DNA of 64,000 nt from contig NZ_VTWS01000013.1 of the NCBI RefSeq assembly GCF_008727875.1, forward strand, positions 1-64,000, written 5' to 3'. The translations under genes were made by a program, and so were the position numbers. This DNA comes from Larkinella humicola (GTDB taxonomy: Bacteria; Bacteroidota; Bacteroidia; Cytophagales; Spirosomataceae). Of this stretch, positions 17,632 through 25,775 are shown in pieces. The notes beneath the pieces are model-generated. The model was given only the letters and a program-made list of their open reading frames with translations, searched no databases and was not told where the DNA came from. Position 1 is the stretch's first letter; each line of letters starts with the position of its first letter.

Positions 17632-18858
17632 TTACAGTGAGTCTAAAAACTGAAGGAGATTGTCACGGTCGCTAGCGGTCAGTTGACTATAGGTATCCCG
17701 ACTTTTGGCTCCTTCACCGCCATGCAGGCGGATAGCCGCGTCAATCGAACGGGCCCGACCATCGTGCAGCAGAAAAACGTTGCCCCCTTGTGAATTTTTG
17801 GATAGCCCTAAGCCCCACAGGGGCGGTGTCCGCCATTCCGATGTTTTTGCCGTTCCTTCGGTATAGCCATCATCCAGATCTTTTCCCATGTCGTGCAGCA
17901 GCAGATCGGTATAAGGCGCAAAGGTCTGGTTCGACAAAACGGCTATGTCGGATTTTGGAGTTGTCCACGCTGGGGTGTGGCATCCCGCGCAGCCTGTTTT
18001 AGTGAAAACCTGCTTTCCGGCTATCACACCGGCATCGGAGACATTGCGTTGTATCGGGACTCTCAGCGTCCGCAGGTAAAAGACCACGGCGTTGACGGTG
18101 GAAGACGCCACTTCCGGATCAGGCGCGACATCCCCGGCCTGTCCCGATACGGCGTAGTTGATCGGATCTTCCGGATCGAATTCAGAGGTAATCCCCATAT
18201 CCTGTTTGTAGGCGTTGACCGTCTGATGGAGCAGATCAATAGCTGCCGCCTTTTTGCCAAATCGTCCGATGTATTTGCCATTAAGGGCCTGATGAAACCA
18301 TTGCGGTTTAAAGAAATGCGGTGCGTCTATCCAGTTTACCACACCGGAAATACCGTCACCATCGCGATCCTCGGGGTCGGCCCTGGCCAAGAGTTGGGCA
18401 TCGGAGAGTGCGCCAAGCAGTCCTAAACCCGTATTAGCCGGTGGCATGAACTTCGACATGGTGGCCCCGGCCGGGATCGCTTCGGCCGTATGGCCAGGTA
18501 TACCCCGGTTCTGGAGTTGCGGGCCGCCTAAATGCAAGAATTGGTTGCCGGTTTCATCCGTTTGGCCAAAGCGGGTGAGGGTCGTAAAGGGGTGGCCTTT
18601 ACCATCCCCAGCATGACAACTCCCACACGACGATGCGACAAAGATGGGACCAAGACCGGTTGCGGGCGTAAAAATTTCATCATTGAAGCCCCGGTCGCCC
18701 TCTAAGAAAAGAGCATTTTGTTCGGGGGTCAGTTCCCCAATAGGACCATCCAGTAAATCATGGTCGAGTTGTGCTTTTGGCAGGAGGGTGTCACAGGCGA
18801 TTAAAACCATCACCCCACCAGCCATGAGCAAGCACAGCTGCATTATATGCCTCATCAT
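17632..18858 (-). CDS. Di-haem oxidoreductase lipoprotein (DHOR / DUF1111 family)
   Basis: About 408 residues from the ATG at 18858. The start MMRHIMQLCLLMAGGVMVLI runs into a lipobox (LIAC). Two c-type haem motifs are seen: CGSCH in the first third and CAGCH in the last third. The intervening text (GRFGKKAAAIDLLHQTVNAY, then LLHDMGKDLDDGY) matches the putative thiol or di-haem oxidoreductase family, often found with imelysin-like iron or copper uptake genes. The longer frame from 18954 lacks a signal at its start. It lies in a reverse-strand run of HAH-rich protein, DHOR, Rieske and porin genes. Confidence 0.82.
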   Translation of the reverse strand: MMRHIMQLCLLMAGGVMVLIACDTLLPKAQLDHDLLDGPIGELTPEQNALFLEGDRGFNDEIFTPATGLGPIFVASSCGSCHAGDGKGHPFTTLTRFGQTDETGNQFLHLGGPQLQNRGIPGHTAEAIPAGATMSKFMPPANTGLGLLGALSDAQLLARADPEDRDGDGISGVVNWIDAPHFFKPQWFHQALNGKYIGRFGKKAAAIDLLHQTVNAYKQDMGITSEFDPEDPINYAVSGQAGDVAPDPEVASSTVNAVVFYLRTLRVPIQRNVSDAGVIAGKQVFTKTGCAGCHTPAWTTPKSDIAVLSNQTFAPYTDLLLHDMGKDLDDGYTEGTAKTSEWRTPPLWGLGLSKNSQGGNVFLLHDGRARSIDAAIRLHGGEGAKSRDTYSQLTASDRDNLLQFLDSL

Positions 18859-18973
18859 GAGTATATTAGCTTTAGTGAATAGGAAATTGAAAGAAATAGG
18901 CAGGTACATAGCTGAACGCAGGGTCAGCAACCGGCACAACCCATCACAAATCAATGCGAAGGGTTAGATCAAC

Positions 18974-19354
18974 TCAGAAAACGAAAATAGGAGGAGGACC
19001 ACGAGAAGTATGAACCTGAAATGTTGTAAAAAAAGTCGGAGGTCGGTAGATAAACCATCTTATTTGGCCCCAACTCTCGGCTGGAGAAAAATGGATTAGC
19101 AATGGATCTGCTTCCGTATAAAGCGCATGACTGAACGCATCCAGCAAGGTCAGTTCATGGCGCGTGTGATTATTGGGCAGATACGGGAAAGGGCAACTTC
19201 CTTTCGTCGGCCAGTAAGGGTGAGCGTGAACAATAACCTTTCCGTCCGCAAGCCGGTGGGCATGCGTAAAAAACACACTGTTGAACATGATCAACGCCTG
19301 GATGGCGAAGAGAAGTCCAGCCAGCGGCCGACGTATGATAGTTAAGTGGTTCAC
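18974..19354 (-). CDS. HAH-motif secreted or membrane-anchored protein, unknown
   Basis: 126 residues with one N-terminal hydrophobic helix (LAGLLFAIQALIMFNSVFF) followed by THAHRLADGKVIVHAHPYW. Histidine pairs of this HAH form recur in small Bacteroidota proteins near metal uptake genes. The C-terminus is PPPIFVF. It is the first gene of the reverse-strand redox run, 115 bp ahead of the di-haem oxidoreductase. Its role is not known; metal binding by the histidines is a guess. Confidence 0.5.
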   Translation of the reverse strand: MNHLTIIRRPLAGLLFAIQALIMFNSVFFTHAHRLADGKVIVHAHPYWPTKGSCPFPYLPNNHTRHELTLLDAFSHALYTEADPLLIHFSPAESWGQIRWFIYRPPTFFTTFQVHTSRGPPPIFVF

Positions 19355-19568
19355 AAAGAAGCTAGTTCCCGCCTAAGGTAAGTATTTTTTGAATTACGCG
19401 ACTAGTTCTGCCTAATTTCAAATTGGAATGAGCTTAAATACTGAGAATTCCGGTTTTACGATGCGATTTTTTTGAAACAGTGCTTGACCGAGAACTTTAC
19501 GCCACGGTTTATCTATACCAAAAAAACATGAAACCAATGGTTTTCACCGGCCTAGAGCCGTGGAATTT

Positions 19569-19664
19569 ATGCGCGTTGCCTACGATATAGAGAAAGCAGC
19601 CCAGGCCGTTGAGCAAAGTGAATTGCCGGATGCTTACGCGGAAGCCCTACGCATTGCCCGCTGA
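19569..19664 (+). pseudogene. C-terminal fragment of an unknown gene
   Basis: A short frame ending MRVAYDIEKAAQAV ... EALRIAR with a normal coding look and a stop at 19662-19664, but no start region. The upstream 200 bp are broken in all frames. It probably is the remains of a gene upstream of the next truncated gene. Family not recognised. Confidence 0.35.
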
Positions 19665-19670
19665 TGAGCG

Positions 19671-19787
19671 ATGAAAACCATCCTGATGATGGCAGGCATG
19701 TTTCTTTCCAATTATTGCCTCGCCCAGATCGATAATTGGAAACCAAATGCACGGGCAGGTATCGGTGAACAGTTCACCCATATATGA
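19671..19787 (+). pseudogene. 5' end of an exported protein gene truncated by the Tn3 element
   Basis: The frame starts with a clear signal peptide (MKTILMMAGMFLSNYCLAQ) and continues for about 19 residues (IDNWKPNARAGIGEQ). It then runs into the left transposon terminal repeat, where it meets a stop at 19785-19787. The rest of the gene is not found beyond the right end of the transposon, so the distal part was lost. Confidence 0.55.
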
Positions 19788-19829
19788 GGTTCTTCTTACA
19801 AATAGCCGGAAAACGGCGTTAGTAAACTA
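19782..19829 (+). repeat. Left terminal inverted repeat of the Tn3 element
   Basis: The repeat contains GAGGTTCTTCTTACAAAT and then GCCGGAAAACGGCGTTAGTA. It matches the reverse complement of the right end at 45 of 48 positions. The stop codon of the transposase gene (19827-19829) lies in its inner edge. Confidence 0.88.
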
Positions 19830-22814
19830 TGTATTTAGTTTTGGCTTTCTCAAAGGCCGTAAGCCATTGACTCCAAGATCCGGGTTTGTGTTGAAGGAGT
19901 ATTTTCCCAACCGGTTGATATGGGCAAATGGAGCAGGAGAGATAAATTCAAAGTCATTTTCATCTATCGGATATCCTTCCTGGTGTAATTCTTTGATAAT
20001 TTCTTGTATATAAACCGTGTTCCATACCAGGACAATATTGGTGATCAGGTTCAAGCTCCTGACCACTTTTTGCTGTTGTTCTTCTTGTTTTCTGCGTACA
20101 ATCCCATCGCCGCCAAACCAAAGATAAAGTCTTAGGTTGTGCAGCTGCTCTCCTTTGATCAGCTGTGTGTTGATCTTTCTACGTAAAGGCATGCTAAGCA
20201 GGTATTTAAGGATAAAAATGGTTTTTACCAGCTGGCCATAAGCCTGCAAAACATACATCAGGTTATTTTGGCGCGGGTACGATTGAAGCTTAGAGATTAG
20301 CAATGAAGCGGTTACACGCCCTGATTTAATGGAAGCTGCGACTTTGAGAAGTTCGTCAAAATGTTGTTTGAGATAATCAGGATTAACACGACCGGTGAAT
20401 TTCAAAGCAGGGTATTCCCATTCCCGATCCTTGATTTTACACAGCCGCTGATCTTTTATGTCCCGGATCCTTGGACAAAAATCCATACCCAGCAGATCAA
20501 ACAGCGCAAAGATTAGGTCCGAATATCCTGACGTATCGGTTGTATGTTCGAGTATTGTCAAATCGGTTTCATTGCCTATAATTTCATCAAGTACGTAAGT
20601 GGCGTCCCTTTCGGTGGACGAAATGCTCCGGCTGCCATACTGGCTATATTGATCCGAGGTATGTGTATAAAAGGTAATTCCCTTACCGTAACCAAAATAA
20701 TTGGGGAGCGCCTTCGCATTCCGGATTTTCCCGCTGGTCGGGAACCGCTGCCCGTCCGAGGATGAAAGTGTGCCCCCGCCCCAATAGCCGCTCAACCATT
20801 GTTGATAATGAAAGTTAACAAGTGCATCGTTGGCTTTTTTAAGATTCTCTTCTGAGAGATAGTTATTGCTTGTCCACCAATGCGTTTGATAATCAATCTC
20901 ACAAGACCTAGCCAAATCCGACAGAGGAATATTACATCCGGATGCAAAAACAGCCGCATATAAAATAGACTGGTGTTCCTGGTTACGCGGTTCATTTTCC
21001 AATCCATGAAGATGTTCGGAAAAATTTATCCATGCATCCACTTCTTTAATTATATCTGTGATGTTGACTTTCGGGAGCCGTTGATTGATTTGTTCCCGGA
21101 GTGCTTTTGCTGAAAAGGGTACATCTTCTGCCGGCAATGCAGGCACTACCAGGATGCCTTCTTCAAGCCGGATCTCTCCACCCGCATTCAAGAGCTCATC
21201 CAGCGGTTTCAACAGTGATTCCAGCTCTTGCAAGCGCTGGTCGATACGCTCGGTGGGAAGAGTTGGCATTGACATTTGATTGCAAAAATCCTGTCGTAGC
21301 AGTTCCCACTGCACATTTGAAAGAAGCAACGAGTTAAAGTCGGCATATTTTCGGGAGATATTGATAAATACATCGCCCGCACGGAGCCGGTCCCGCAAGT
21401 TGGCCAGGGCACATAATTCGTAAGGTTGGCGTTGTGGAAGGGCTTCCGGCTGTTGCTGATCGTTTTCAAAAATCAGTTTGTTCCAGGAAGGCGTTATAAA
21501 ATCAATCGGCGCGTCATCAGGCAGTTTTCTTCTTTTGCCCGTTTGCAACCCGGTCAAAATATCAAGCACACCCAGAAAGCCATCTTTGGAATGGGCAATT
21601 TGAAAGTCAATGGTTTTAAGAAGGTTAGGGGTGAATTGTTTTAAGGTTGTATAGTAGTTGTTCAGATAGTATAAGTAAGTTTGCCTGGCTGGGCGAAGAG
21701 CAGCCCCGGTTACCAGTAATGCCTCCCTGAGCATTTCCTTTGGATATATTTCAAAAATACAGGTACGGAGCTGATCGTCTGTAATGGTGTCATTGATGAT
21801 AATACTAACAGTCTGGGACAGGGTTTTCATCGCCTCGTTCTGTGATTTGAACAAGGTCTGCTGATATGTGTCGAGTTGCTTTTTTGATCCGTTGACAATG
21901 TGCTCCCAATAATCATCAAACATTTCCAACACCTTGTCATTGGTATCTATCAGGCTCTCATACAGGAAGCAAATTAAAATCGGGTACCGCCTTGTAGCGT
22001 TCATCCGCTGTAGATACTTGTTAGAAACATTCCTGGCTATTTGGGCCAGCCTTTTTCTGCGGTTTAGGCTTATTACCGATAAGTCCCATTCATGGACGTT
22101 TAATGATTTTAAAAAATTGATCTTTTCCAACGTCTGGTTAATAGCCCTGGGCGTATTGCTGGTGGGGACTTGGCAAAGCCAACGGTGCAAAGTGATGCCG
22201 CCGGTATCGTCCAATTCGACTATTTGCGTCAGCCTGGCCTTCATTTCCTCGGTCAGCAGCAAACTAAGCCTTCGATAGGTTTCCTGGTGCAGCTGTTCAT
22301 CCAGGCTACCAACAATCCTTTCCAATGTCCCAATAGACGGCCTCATAATTTTTTCCTGCCCCAGTTTTAAACACACTTGCCTGAGCAATATCGGCTGGTT
22401 GTCATGTTCCATCCCCTTATCGAGCAGCCAGGGCAAAAGCCAGATTTCATCCAGGGGCTGCCACCGGCGGAATTTCAAATATTTTAAGATTACATTTAAA
22501 TGCTCCGTTCTGGTCTTATCCCGTTGCCCGTATATTAATAACAGTTCAATATCAGAATCCAGTTGCCTACTTACCATGGCAGCTACATTTGCCGGGATCT
22601 GCTGCTGCCATTTGTCTGGAAGAAAACCCATGAACCGGACAATCCCAATCTGGAGTGCGATCGCTAGCCGGTTGTGCTCCCCTCTGAACGATTTAAGAAA
22701 AATATTGTCCTGCCGCGTGATTTGGAAAAATTGCATCAGGTCATATTCTGATATTTCTGTCGGGACCTTTTCGTAACGTTCACGCTGGGATTGGTTCAAA
22801 AATCGTGATGCCAT
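19827..22814 (-). CDS. tnpA: Tn3-family transposase
   Basis: 995 residues, the normal length for a TnpA of this family. The N-terminal domain shows the DUF4158 start (FLNQSQRERYEKVP). The C-terminal catalytic domain shows TDTSGYSDLIFALFDLLG and the late WNTVYIQ region. The DDE aspartate lies in HTTDTSGYSD and the final glutamate in the last 150 residues. It catalyses replicative transposition by acting on the terminal repeats. The stop codon lies in the left repeat. It is divergent from the recombinase gene, with a likely res region between. Intact and probably active. Confidence 0.93.
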   Translation of the reverse strand: MASRFLNQSQRERYEKVPTEISEYDLMQFFQITRQDNIFLKSFRGEHNRLAIALQIGIVRFMGFLPDKWQQQIPANVAAMVSRQLDSDIELLLIYGQRDKTRTEHLNVILKYLKFRRWQPLDEIWLLPWLLDKGMEHDNQPILLRQVCLKLGQEKIMRPSIGTLERIVGSLDEQLHQETYRRLSLLLTEEMKARLTQIVELDDTGGITLHRWLCQVPTSNTPRAINQTLEKINFLKSLNVHEWDLSVISLNRRKRLAQIARNVSNKYLQRMNATRRYPILICFLYESLIDTNDKVLEMFDDYWEHIVNGSKKQLDTYQQTLFKSQNEAMKTLSQTVSIIINDTITDDQLRTCIFEIYPKEMLREALLVTGAALRPARQTYLYYLNNYYTTLKQFTPNLLKTIDFQIAHSKDGFLGVLDILTGLQTGKRRKLPDDAPIDFITPSWNKLIFENDQQQPEALPQRQPYELCALANLRDRLRAGDVFINISRKYADFNSLLLSNVQWELLRQDFCNQMSMPTLPTERIDQRLQELESLLKPLDELLNAGGEIRLEEGILVVPALPAEDVPFSAKALREQINQRLPKVNITDIIKEVDAWINFSEHLHGLENEPRNQEHQSILYAAVFASGCNIPLSDLARSCEIDYQTHWWTSNNYLSEENLKKANDALVNFHYQQWLSGYWGGGTLSSSDGQRFPTSGKIRNAKALPNYFGYGKGITFYTHTSDQYSQYGSRSISSTERDATYVLDEIIGNETDLTILEHTTDTSGYSDLIFALFDLLGMDFCPRIRDIKDQRLCKIKDREWEYPALKFTGRVNPDYLKQHFDELLKVAASIKSGRVTASLLISKLQSYPRQNNLMYVLQAYGQLVKTIFILKYLLSMPLRRKINTQLIKGEQLHNLRLYLWFGGDGIVRRKQEEQQQKVVRSLNLITNIVLVWNTVYIQEIIKELHQEGYPIDENDFEFISPAPFAHINRLGKYSFNTNPDLGVNGLRPLRKPKLNT

Positions 22815-22827
22815 ATGAAAATGGGGC

Positions 22828-22925
22828 TATCAAAAAGGGTATCAAAATTCACCCCGTCTGCAATAGGTTTAAAGCCTGTTTTTAAGCGTTAAAAAGTATA
22901 TTTGTAAAGGAGTTCCTTTTTGATA
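22828..22925. promoter_or_regulatory. Candidate res (resolution) region of the Tn3 element
   Basis: Between tnpA and the recombinase gene there are paired sequences: TATCAAAAAGG (22828-22838) facing CCTTTTTGATA (22915-22925), and a perfect palindrome TTTTTAA-GCG-TTAAAAA (22879-22895). In this family recombinase dimers bind such sites to resolve cointegrates and to repress both promoters. Which is the crossover site is not determined. Confidence 0.5.
22897..22904 (+). promoter_or_regulatory. Bacteroidota -7 box (TATATTTG) of the recombinase gene
   Basis: An exact match to TAnnTTTG, 30 bp before the recombinase ATG and directly after the palindrome at 22879-22895, so recombinase binding could repress it. 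Confidence 0.55.
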
Positions 22926-22934
22926 AGCAATTAA

Positions 22935-23549
22935 ATGAAAAAACAGAACAATCGGGCCAAACGGGTAGCACTATATGCCAGAGTATCTACTCTGGATAAA
23001 GGGCAGGATCCACAGACCCAGCTGGACCAGTTACGGGACTACGCCCAAAGACGAAACTTTGAAGTCATGGGAGAATTTATAGACTACGCTTCCGGAACAA
23101 CCCAAGACAGGGTCCAGTATAAATTGATGATGGAAGCGGCCAGAAAGAGAAAGCTGGATGTAGTCCTGGTTTGGCGGTATGACCGCTTTGCCCGCTCAAC
23201 CCAGGCACTGGTCAATGCCATGAAGGAATTTCAGAGTATGGGAATAGATTTTATCTCCTATCAGGAAAATATTGATACCACCACGCCGACTGGTGAGCTG
23301 ATATTTCATGTGATGGCTTCTCTGGCCCAATTTGAGAGCTCACTGATCAGCCAAAGGGTTAAAGCCGGTATGGCAAGGGCAAAAGCACAAGGAAAACGTA
23401 TTTCACGGCCAACTATATCAATGGATCGACAGAATGAAATTTTTGATTTGCAAAAGCAAGGATTATCAATGAACAAGATTTCTAAACAACTAGGAATAGC
23501 TTATGGAACAGTTTACAACTACCTATCCAAAGCGAAGGATACTCTTTAA
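22935..23549 (+). CDS. Serine recombinase (resolvase) of the Tn3 element
   Basis: 204 residues. The catalytic serine is in LYARVSTLDKGQDPQTQLDQ. The family motifs VWRYDRFARS and ENIDTTTPTGELIFHVMASL follow, and a C-terminal Hin-type helix-turn-helix closes the protein (MNKISKQLGIAYGTVYNYL). It resolves cointegrates formed by TnpA. It is divergent from tnpA across 120 bp, the usual layout. A relic of a second recombinase C-terminus is at the right end of the element (25327-25445). Confidence 0.9.
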   Translation: MKKQNNRAKRVALYARVSTLDKGQDPQTQLDQLRDYAQRRNFEVMGEFIDYASGTTQDRVQYKLMMEAARKRKLDVVLVWRYDRFARSTQALVNAMKEFQSMGIDFISYQENIDTTTPTGELIFHVMASLAQFESSLISQRVKAGMARAKAQGKRISRPTISMDRQNEIFDLQKQGLSMNKISKQLGIAYGTVYNYLSKAKDTL

Positions 23550-23586
23550 CCGCGTTAATTTAGCATCAATGATGATCTTGGCTTTT

Positions 23587-23997
23587 CTAAATCTCCTCAT
23601 AAAAAGTTAACAGATTGCGATGGTGGTCTAGTGCCGGAAATTCCCGGTCTCCCCATGGCTGCTCTTGTACAACAGTGTCAATATCATAAATTACACCTTG
23701 CTTTTTATATTCTTCGTACAACTCATCAATACCCTGGACTTCAATCCGGCAACTGGCCGTGCCTGCCAGAAAGCTTTCAGCCCCACTGCAAATTGGATCT
23801 GCTACCAGGGATAAGCCTTTATTCTTCCAGCTTTCATCCGAAGATGCCCACAAGTGGATTTCAATTTCGTCCCGGACTACTTTTGCAAAGCCATCGTCAT
23901 AATAAGGTGCTGTAAAACCTAACTTTTCAGAATAGAATTTAACGGATTCGTCAATGTTTTTAACAGGAAGAGCTGGGATCGTTTTCTTCATTTTCAT
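23587..23997 (-). CDS. VOC-family (bleomycin-resistance-like) protein
   Basis: About 136 residues starting at MKMKKTIPALPVKNIDESVK. The fold signature VKFYSEKLGF and the repeated beta-alpha-beta-beta-beta modules (IEIHLWAS, then RNLLTFYEEI) belong to the vicinal oxygen chelate superfamily, BRP subgroup. These proteins bind bleomycin-type drugs or metal-dependent substrates. Here it is the last gene of a mercury-type cassette, following the GDCCVxC gene closely, so a role in that cassette rather than drug resistance is possible. The frame is open to 24012, and three starts are possible. Confidence 0.78.
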   Translation of the reverse strand: MKMKKTIPALPVKNIDESVKFYSEKLGFTAPYYDDGFAKVVRDEIEIHLWASSDESWKNKGLSLVADPICSGAESFLAGTASCRIEVQGIDELYEEYKKQGVIYDIDTVVQEQPWGDREFPALDHHRNLLTFYEEI

Positions 23998-24017
23998 AGA
24001 TACTGATATCATTTAGT

Positions 24018-24227
24018 TCAAGCACAGCACGACTTATTCAATTGTATCGGGGGACATTTTTGGGTTCCATAAGTGCAAAAAACACAGCAGTCACCGGAAG
24101 CAGGCTTTAACAATGTTTTGCAATTTGTACACTCGTAAAAGTACATACATGCATCAACAGGCATTGTTTCCAAGCGTCGGGTGCCGCAATGCGGACAAGT
24201 AAGTATGGATTCCAATATTAAATTCAT
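24018..24227 (-). CDS. GDCCVxC-domain small cysteine-rich protein
   Basis: 69 residues with eleven cysteines: CPHC near residue 11, CTNC near residue 33, the name-giving GDCCVFC near residue 46, and a CC pair at the C-terminus (KSCCA). These proteins are found beside mercury transport genes, sometimes as selenoproteins. It lies between MerTP (6 bp) and the VOC gene (5 bp to the longest frame). A mercury-binding role is likely from context and cysteine content. Confidence 0.85.
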   Translation of the reverse strand: MNLILESILTCPHCGTRRLETMPVDACMYFYECTNCKTLLKPASGDCCVFCTYGTQKCPPIQLNKSCCA

Positions 24228-24233
24228 AACTGC

Positions 24234-24821
24234 TTAGTTTGTTTCAACAACTTTATAACCAGTAGCGTCGACTGCCTTTTTAATTTCTGCCAGTGACGTT
24301 TTCTTACTATCATATCTAACCGTTGCATTGCCATTCTTATACGAGACCTGAACCTGCCGTATGCCTTTTAACTTATTAACTTCCTGTTTAACATGATGTT
24401 CACACCCTTCACAGGTCATTCCCTTAATTTTTATATAGGCTGTTTGGTCTGTTTTGGAAACCGGTTGTTGTGCTTCCTGCTTTTGCTGATAGGCCAGTCC
24501 TGAATAACTTGGGACGGCAATCAGAAGTACTGCTGCAAGGGTTACCAGGCTTAAAAACTTTTTGGTTTGCATAAATGGTTTGTTTTCAGGTCCACAATTA
24601 CATGAGTCTTCGGAAGCGGGTTTTAACTGCTGATACCATGCAAAACCCAAAATCAATACGGTTCCAGCAATAAAATAAGGACGCGCAGGCGCAATCCAAT
24701 CAAAAGTGGTTGCCAAGCTGCTTGTCCCGGCCACCATGGCCAATAATGGTGTGATACAGCAAACAGAACTTGCCAATGCAGTTAGTATGCTGGCATTAGC
24801 GGTGATTTTGGACGCTTTCAT
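24234..24821 (-). CDS. merTP: Mercuric transport protein MerTP fusion
   Basis: 195 residues. The first helix carries the MerT cysteine pair (ALASSVCCITPLLAM). A second hydrophobic helix is near residue 45 and a third near residue 90. After a linker, an HMA domain with GMTCEGCEHHVKQEVNKL forms residues 130-195, corresponding to MerP. The protein would pass Hg(II) from its HMA domain through the membrane cysteines to the cytosol. Its start overlaps the arsR-like stop by four bases. Without a reductase in this element the import would be harmful unless MerA is elsewhere, or this protein serves another role. Confidence 0.88.
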   Translation of the reverse strand: MKASKITANASILTALASSVCCITPLLAMVAGTSSLATTFDWIAPARPYFIAGTVLILGFAWYQQLKPASEDSCNCGPENKPFMQTKKFLSLVTLAAVLLIAVPSYSGLAYQQKQEAQQPVSKTDQTAYIKIKGMTCEGCEHHVKQEVNKLKGIRQVQVSYKNGNATVRYDSKKTSLAEIKKAVDATGYKVVETN

Positions 24822-25222
24822 AAGGCTACACTTTCTTGACTGGGGATATCAACAAATAGTTGACCGATGATACTGGCCTGATCAGGTATGATCGAATAAA
24901 AGATAGTTTGTCCAGTTTTTCTGGTACGTACTAAACTGGCATCTTTCAGTTTTCGCAGGTGCTGAGAAATAGCAGGGACGGTCATTTGCAAAATATCACT
25001 CAAATCGCAAGGACAAAGCTCGTTCTGCTGCTGGATAAGATAAAGTATTTTAAGCCGGGCCTCATTTCCAGCAAGCGCATAAACCTGCGCTAACCTGGTA
25101 AAAGCGTCTTCATTTTCGTCTAAGGTTTCCTTGCATAGTTGGATCTGCTCTTGATCCGCGAACAAACGGATGCAGCTACTAATTTGATCTGACTCTTTTT
25201 CTACATCTTCCATATCTGCCAC
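24818..25222 (-). CDS. ArsR/SmtB-family metalloregulator of the mercury cassette
   Basis: 134 residues with a winged helix near residues 45-120 (NEARLKILYLIQQQ, then VPAISQHLRKLKDASLVRTR). The metal-site helix reads ELCPCDLSDIL, a cysteine pair in the place of the ArsR/CadC alpha-3 thiols. Extra cysteines at positions 17 and 30 may complete a thiol site for Hg or Cd. It is the first gene of the cassette. The -7 box at 25234-25241 is only 11 bp upstream of the first ATG, so the second in-frame ATG (25213) is a possible start. Confidence 0.85.
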   Translation of the reverse strand: MADMEDVEKESDQISSCIRLFADQEQIQLCKETLDENEDAFTRLAQVYALAGNEARLKILYLIQQQNELCPCDLSDILQMTVPAISQHLRKLKDASLVRTRKTGQTIFYSIIPDQASIIGQLFVDIPSQESVAL

Positions 25223-25233
25223 TAATATTTGGG

Positions 25234-25267
25234 CAAATATAACAGTATTTAAGTATTTGCTTAAATA
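25234..25267 (-). promoter_or_regulatory. Promoter and operator of the arsR-merTP cassette
   Basis: On the reverse strand TATATTTG (25234-25241) is an exact -7 box. Just upstream is an inverted repeat TATTTAAG-TATTTG-CTTAAATA (25246-25267) at the -33 region, where ArsR-family repressors bind. Confidence 0.55.
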
Positions 25268-25326
25268 TATTTTTGAAGATTAAAAACTATGTGCAAATAG
25301 TCAAACAGAGTAAACTAACTCATTGG

Positions 25327-25445
25327 CCGCCGCTGCGGTTGGGACCGGGTTGGCGGACCAGAAGAACCCTATTTCAAGGCAACTGGAAATTTCGTATAGA
25401 ACAGTGTATAAATTATGCCTCAAAACTAAAAGCGTAGTTTACTAA
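25327..25445 (+). pseudogene. Relic of a second serine recombinase (C-terminal helix-turn-helix)
   Basis: The frame reads GLADQKNPISRQLEISYRTV then YKLCLKTKSVVY and stops at 25443-25445 inside the right terminal repeat. It aligns with the resolvase C-terminus at 23500 (ISKQLGIAYGTVYNYLSK). The catalytic part is missing. This suggests that an ancestral element had its recombinase at this end before the mercury cassette was acquired. Confidence 0.6.
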
Positions 25446-25482
25446 CGCCGTTTTCCGGACATTTGTAAGAAAAACCTCATAT
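25435..25482 (-). repeat. Right terminal inverted repeat of the Tn3 element
   Basis: Reverse complement of the left repeat at 45 of 48 positions. The differences are one C/T and an adjacent AG/GT. The relic recombinase frame stops inside it. Confidence 0.88.
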
Positions 25483-25555
25483 TCAAATCCAGTAATACGC
25501 CGTTGGCGTAAAGAGTTGCAACTACCAAAAATAGAATAAATCCACAACCTCAAAA

Positions 25556-25775
25556 ATGGAAACTTAAATTTAAAAACGAATATCACATCAGTGGCTGCGT
25601 AGCGGCTGTTACGCCTTTTTTAAATAATATCGATCAGGTGAATGGCTGGAATGTGGACACCGACAGCCCCGAAAAAATACTGATGGTCCAGGTAACGGAT
25701 CACCGAATTGGCACCCTTGTCATTAAAGCAGTGGGACAGGCTGCTTATCAGGCAGATTACAAACCGCGTCCCTGA
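25556..25775 (+). pseudogene. Decayed small HMA-domain protein gene
   Basis: From ATG 25556 the frame is METstop, but the frame shifted by one base reads LKFKNEYHISGCVAAVTPFL and continues to a stop at 25773 (AYQADYKPRP). It is homologous to the intact HMA protein at 61703-61915 (VKFKTNIKCSGCIAKATPFL). Two lesions are visible: a one-base indel near the start and loss of the first cysteine of the metal site (KCSGC is now HISGC). It is therefore non-functional as a copper carrier. Confidence 0.65.

Larger units (their letters stand above)
19782..25482. mobile_element. Tn3-family transposon carrying a mercury-type resistance cassette
   Basis: A 5.7-kb element bounded by 48-bp inverted repeats (19782-19829 and 25435-25482, 45 of 48 positions identical). 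It holds a Tn3-family transposase, a serine recombinase, and the cassette VOC protein, GDCCVxC protein, MerTP and ArsR. No mercuric reductase gene is present. The expected 5-bp target duplication is not seen: the outside flanks are CCCAT on the left and TCAAA on the right. This agrees with a later deletion or recombination at one end. Confidence 0.88.
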
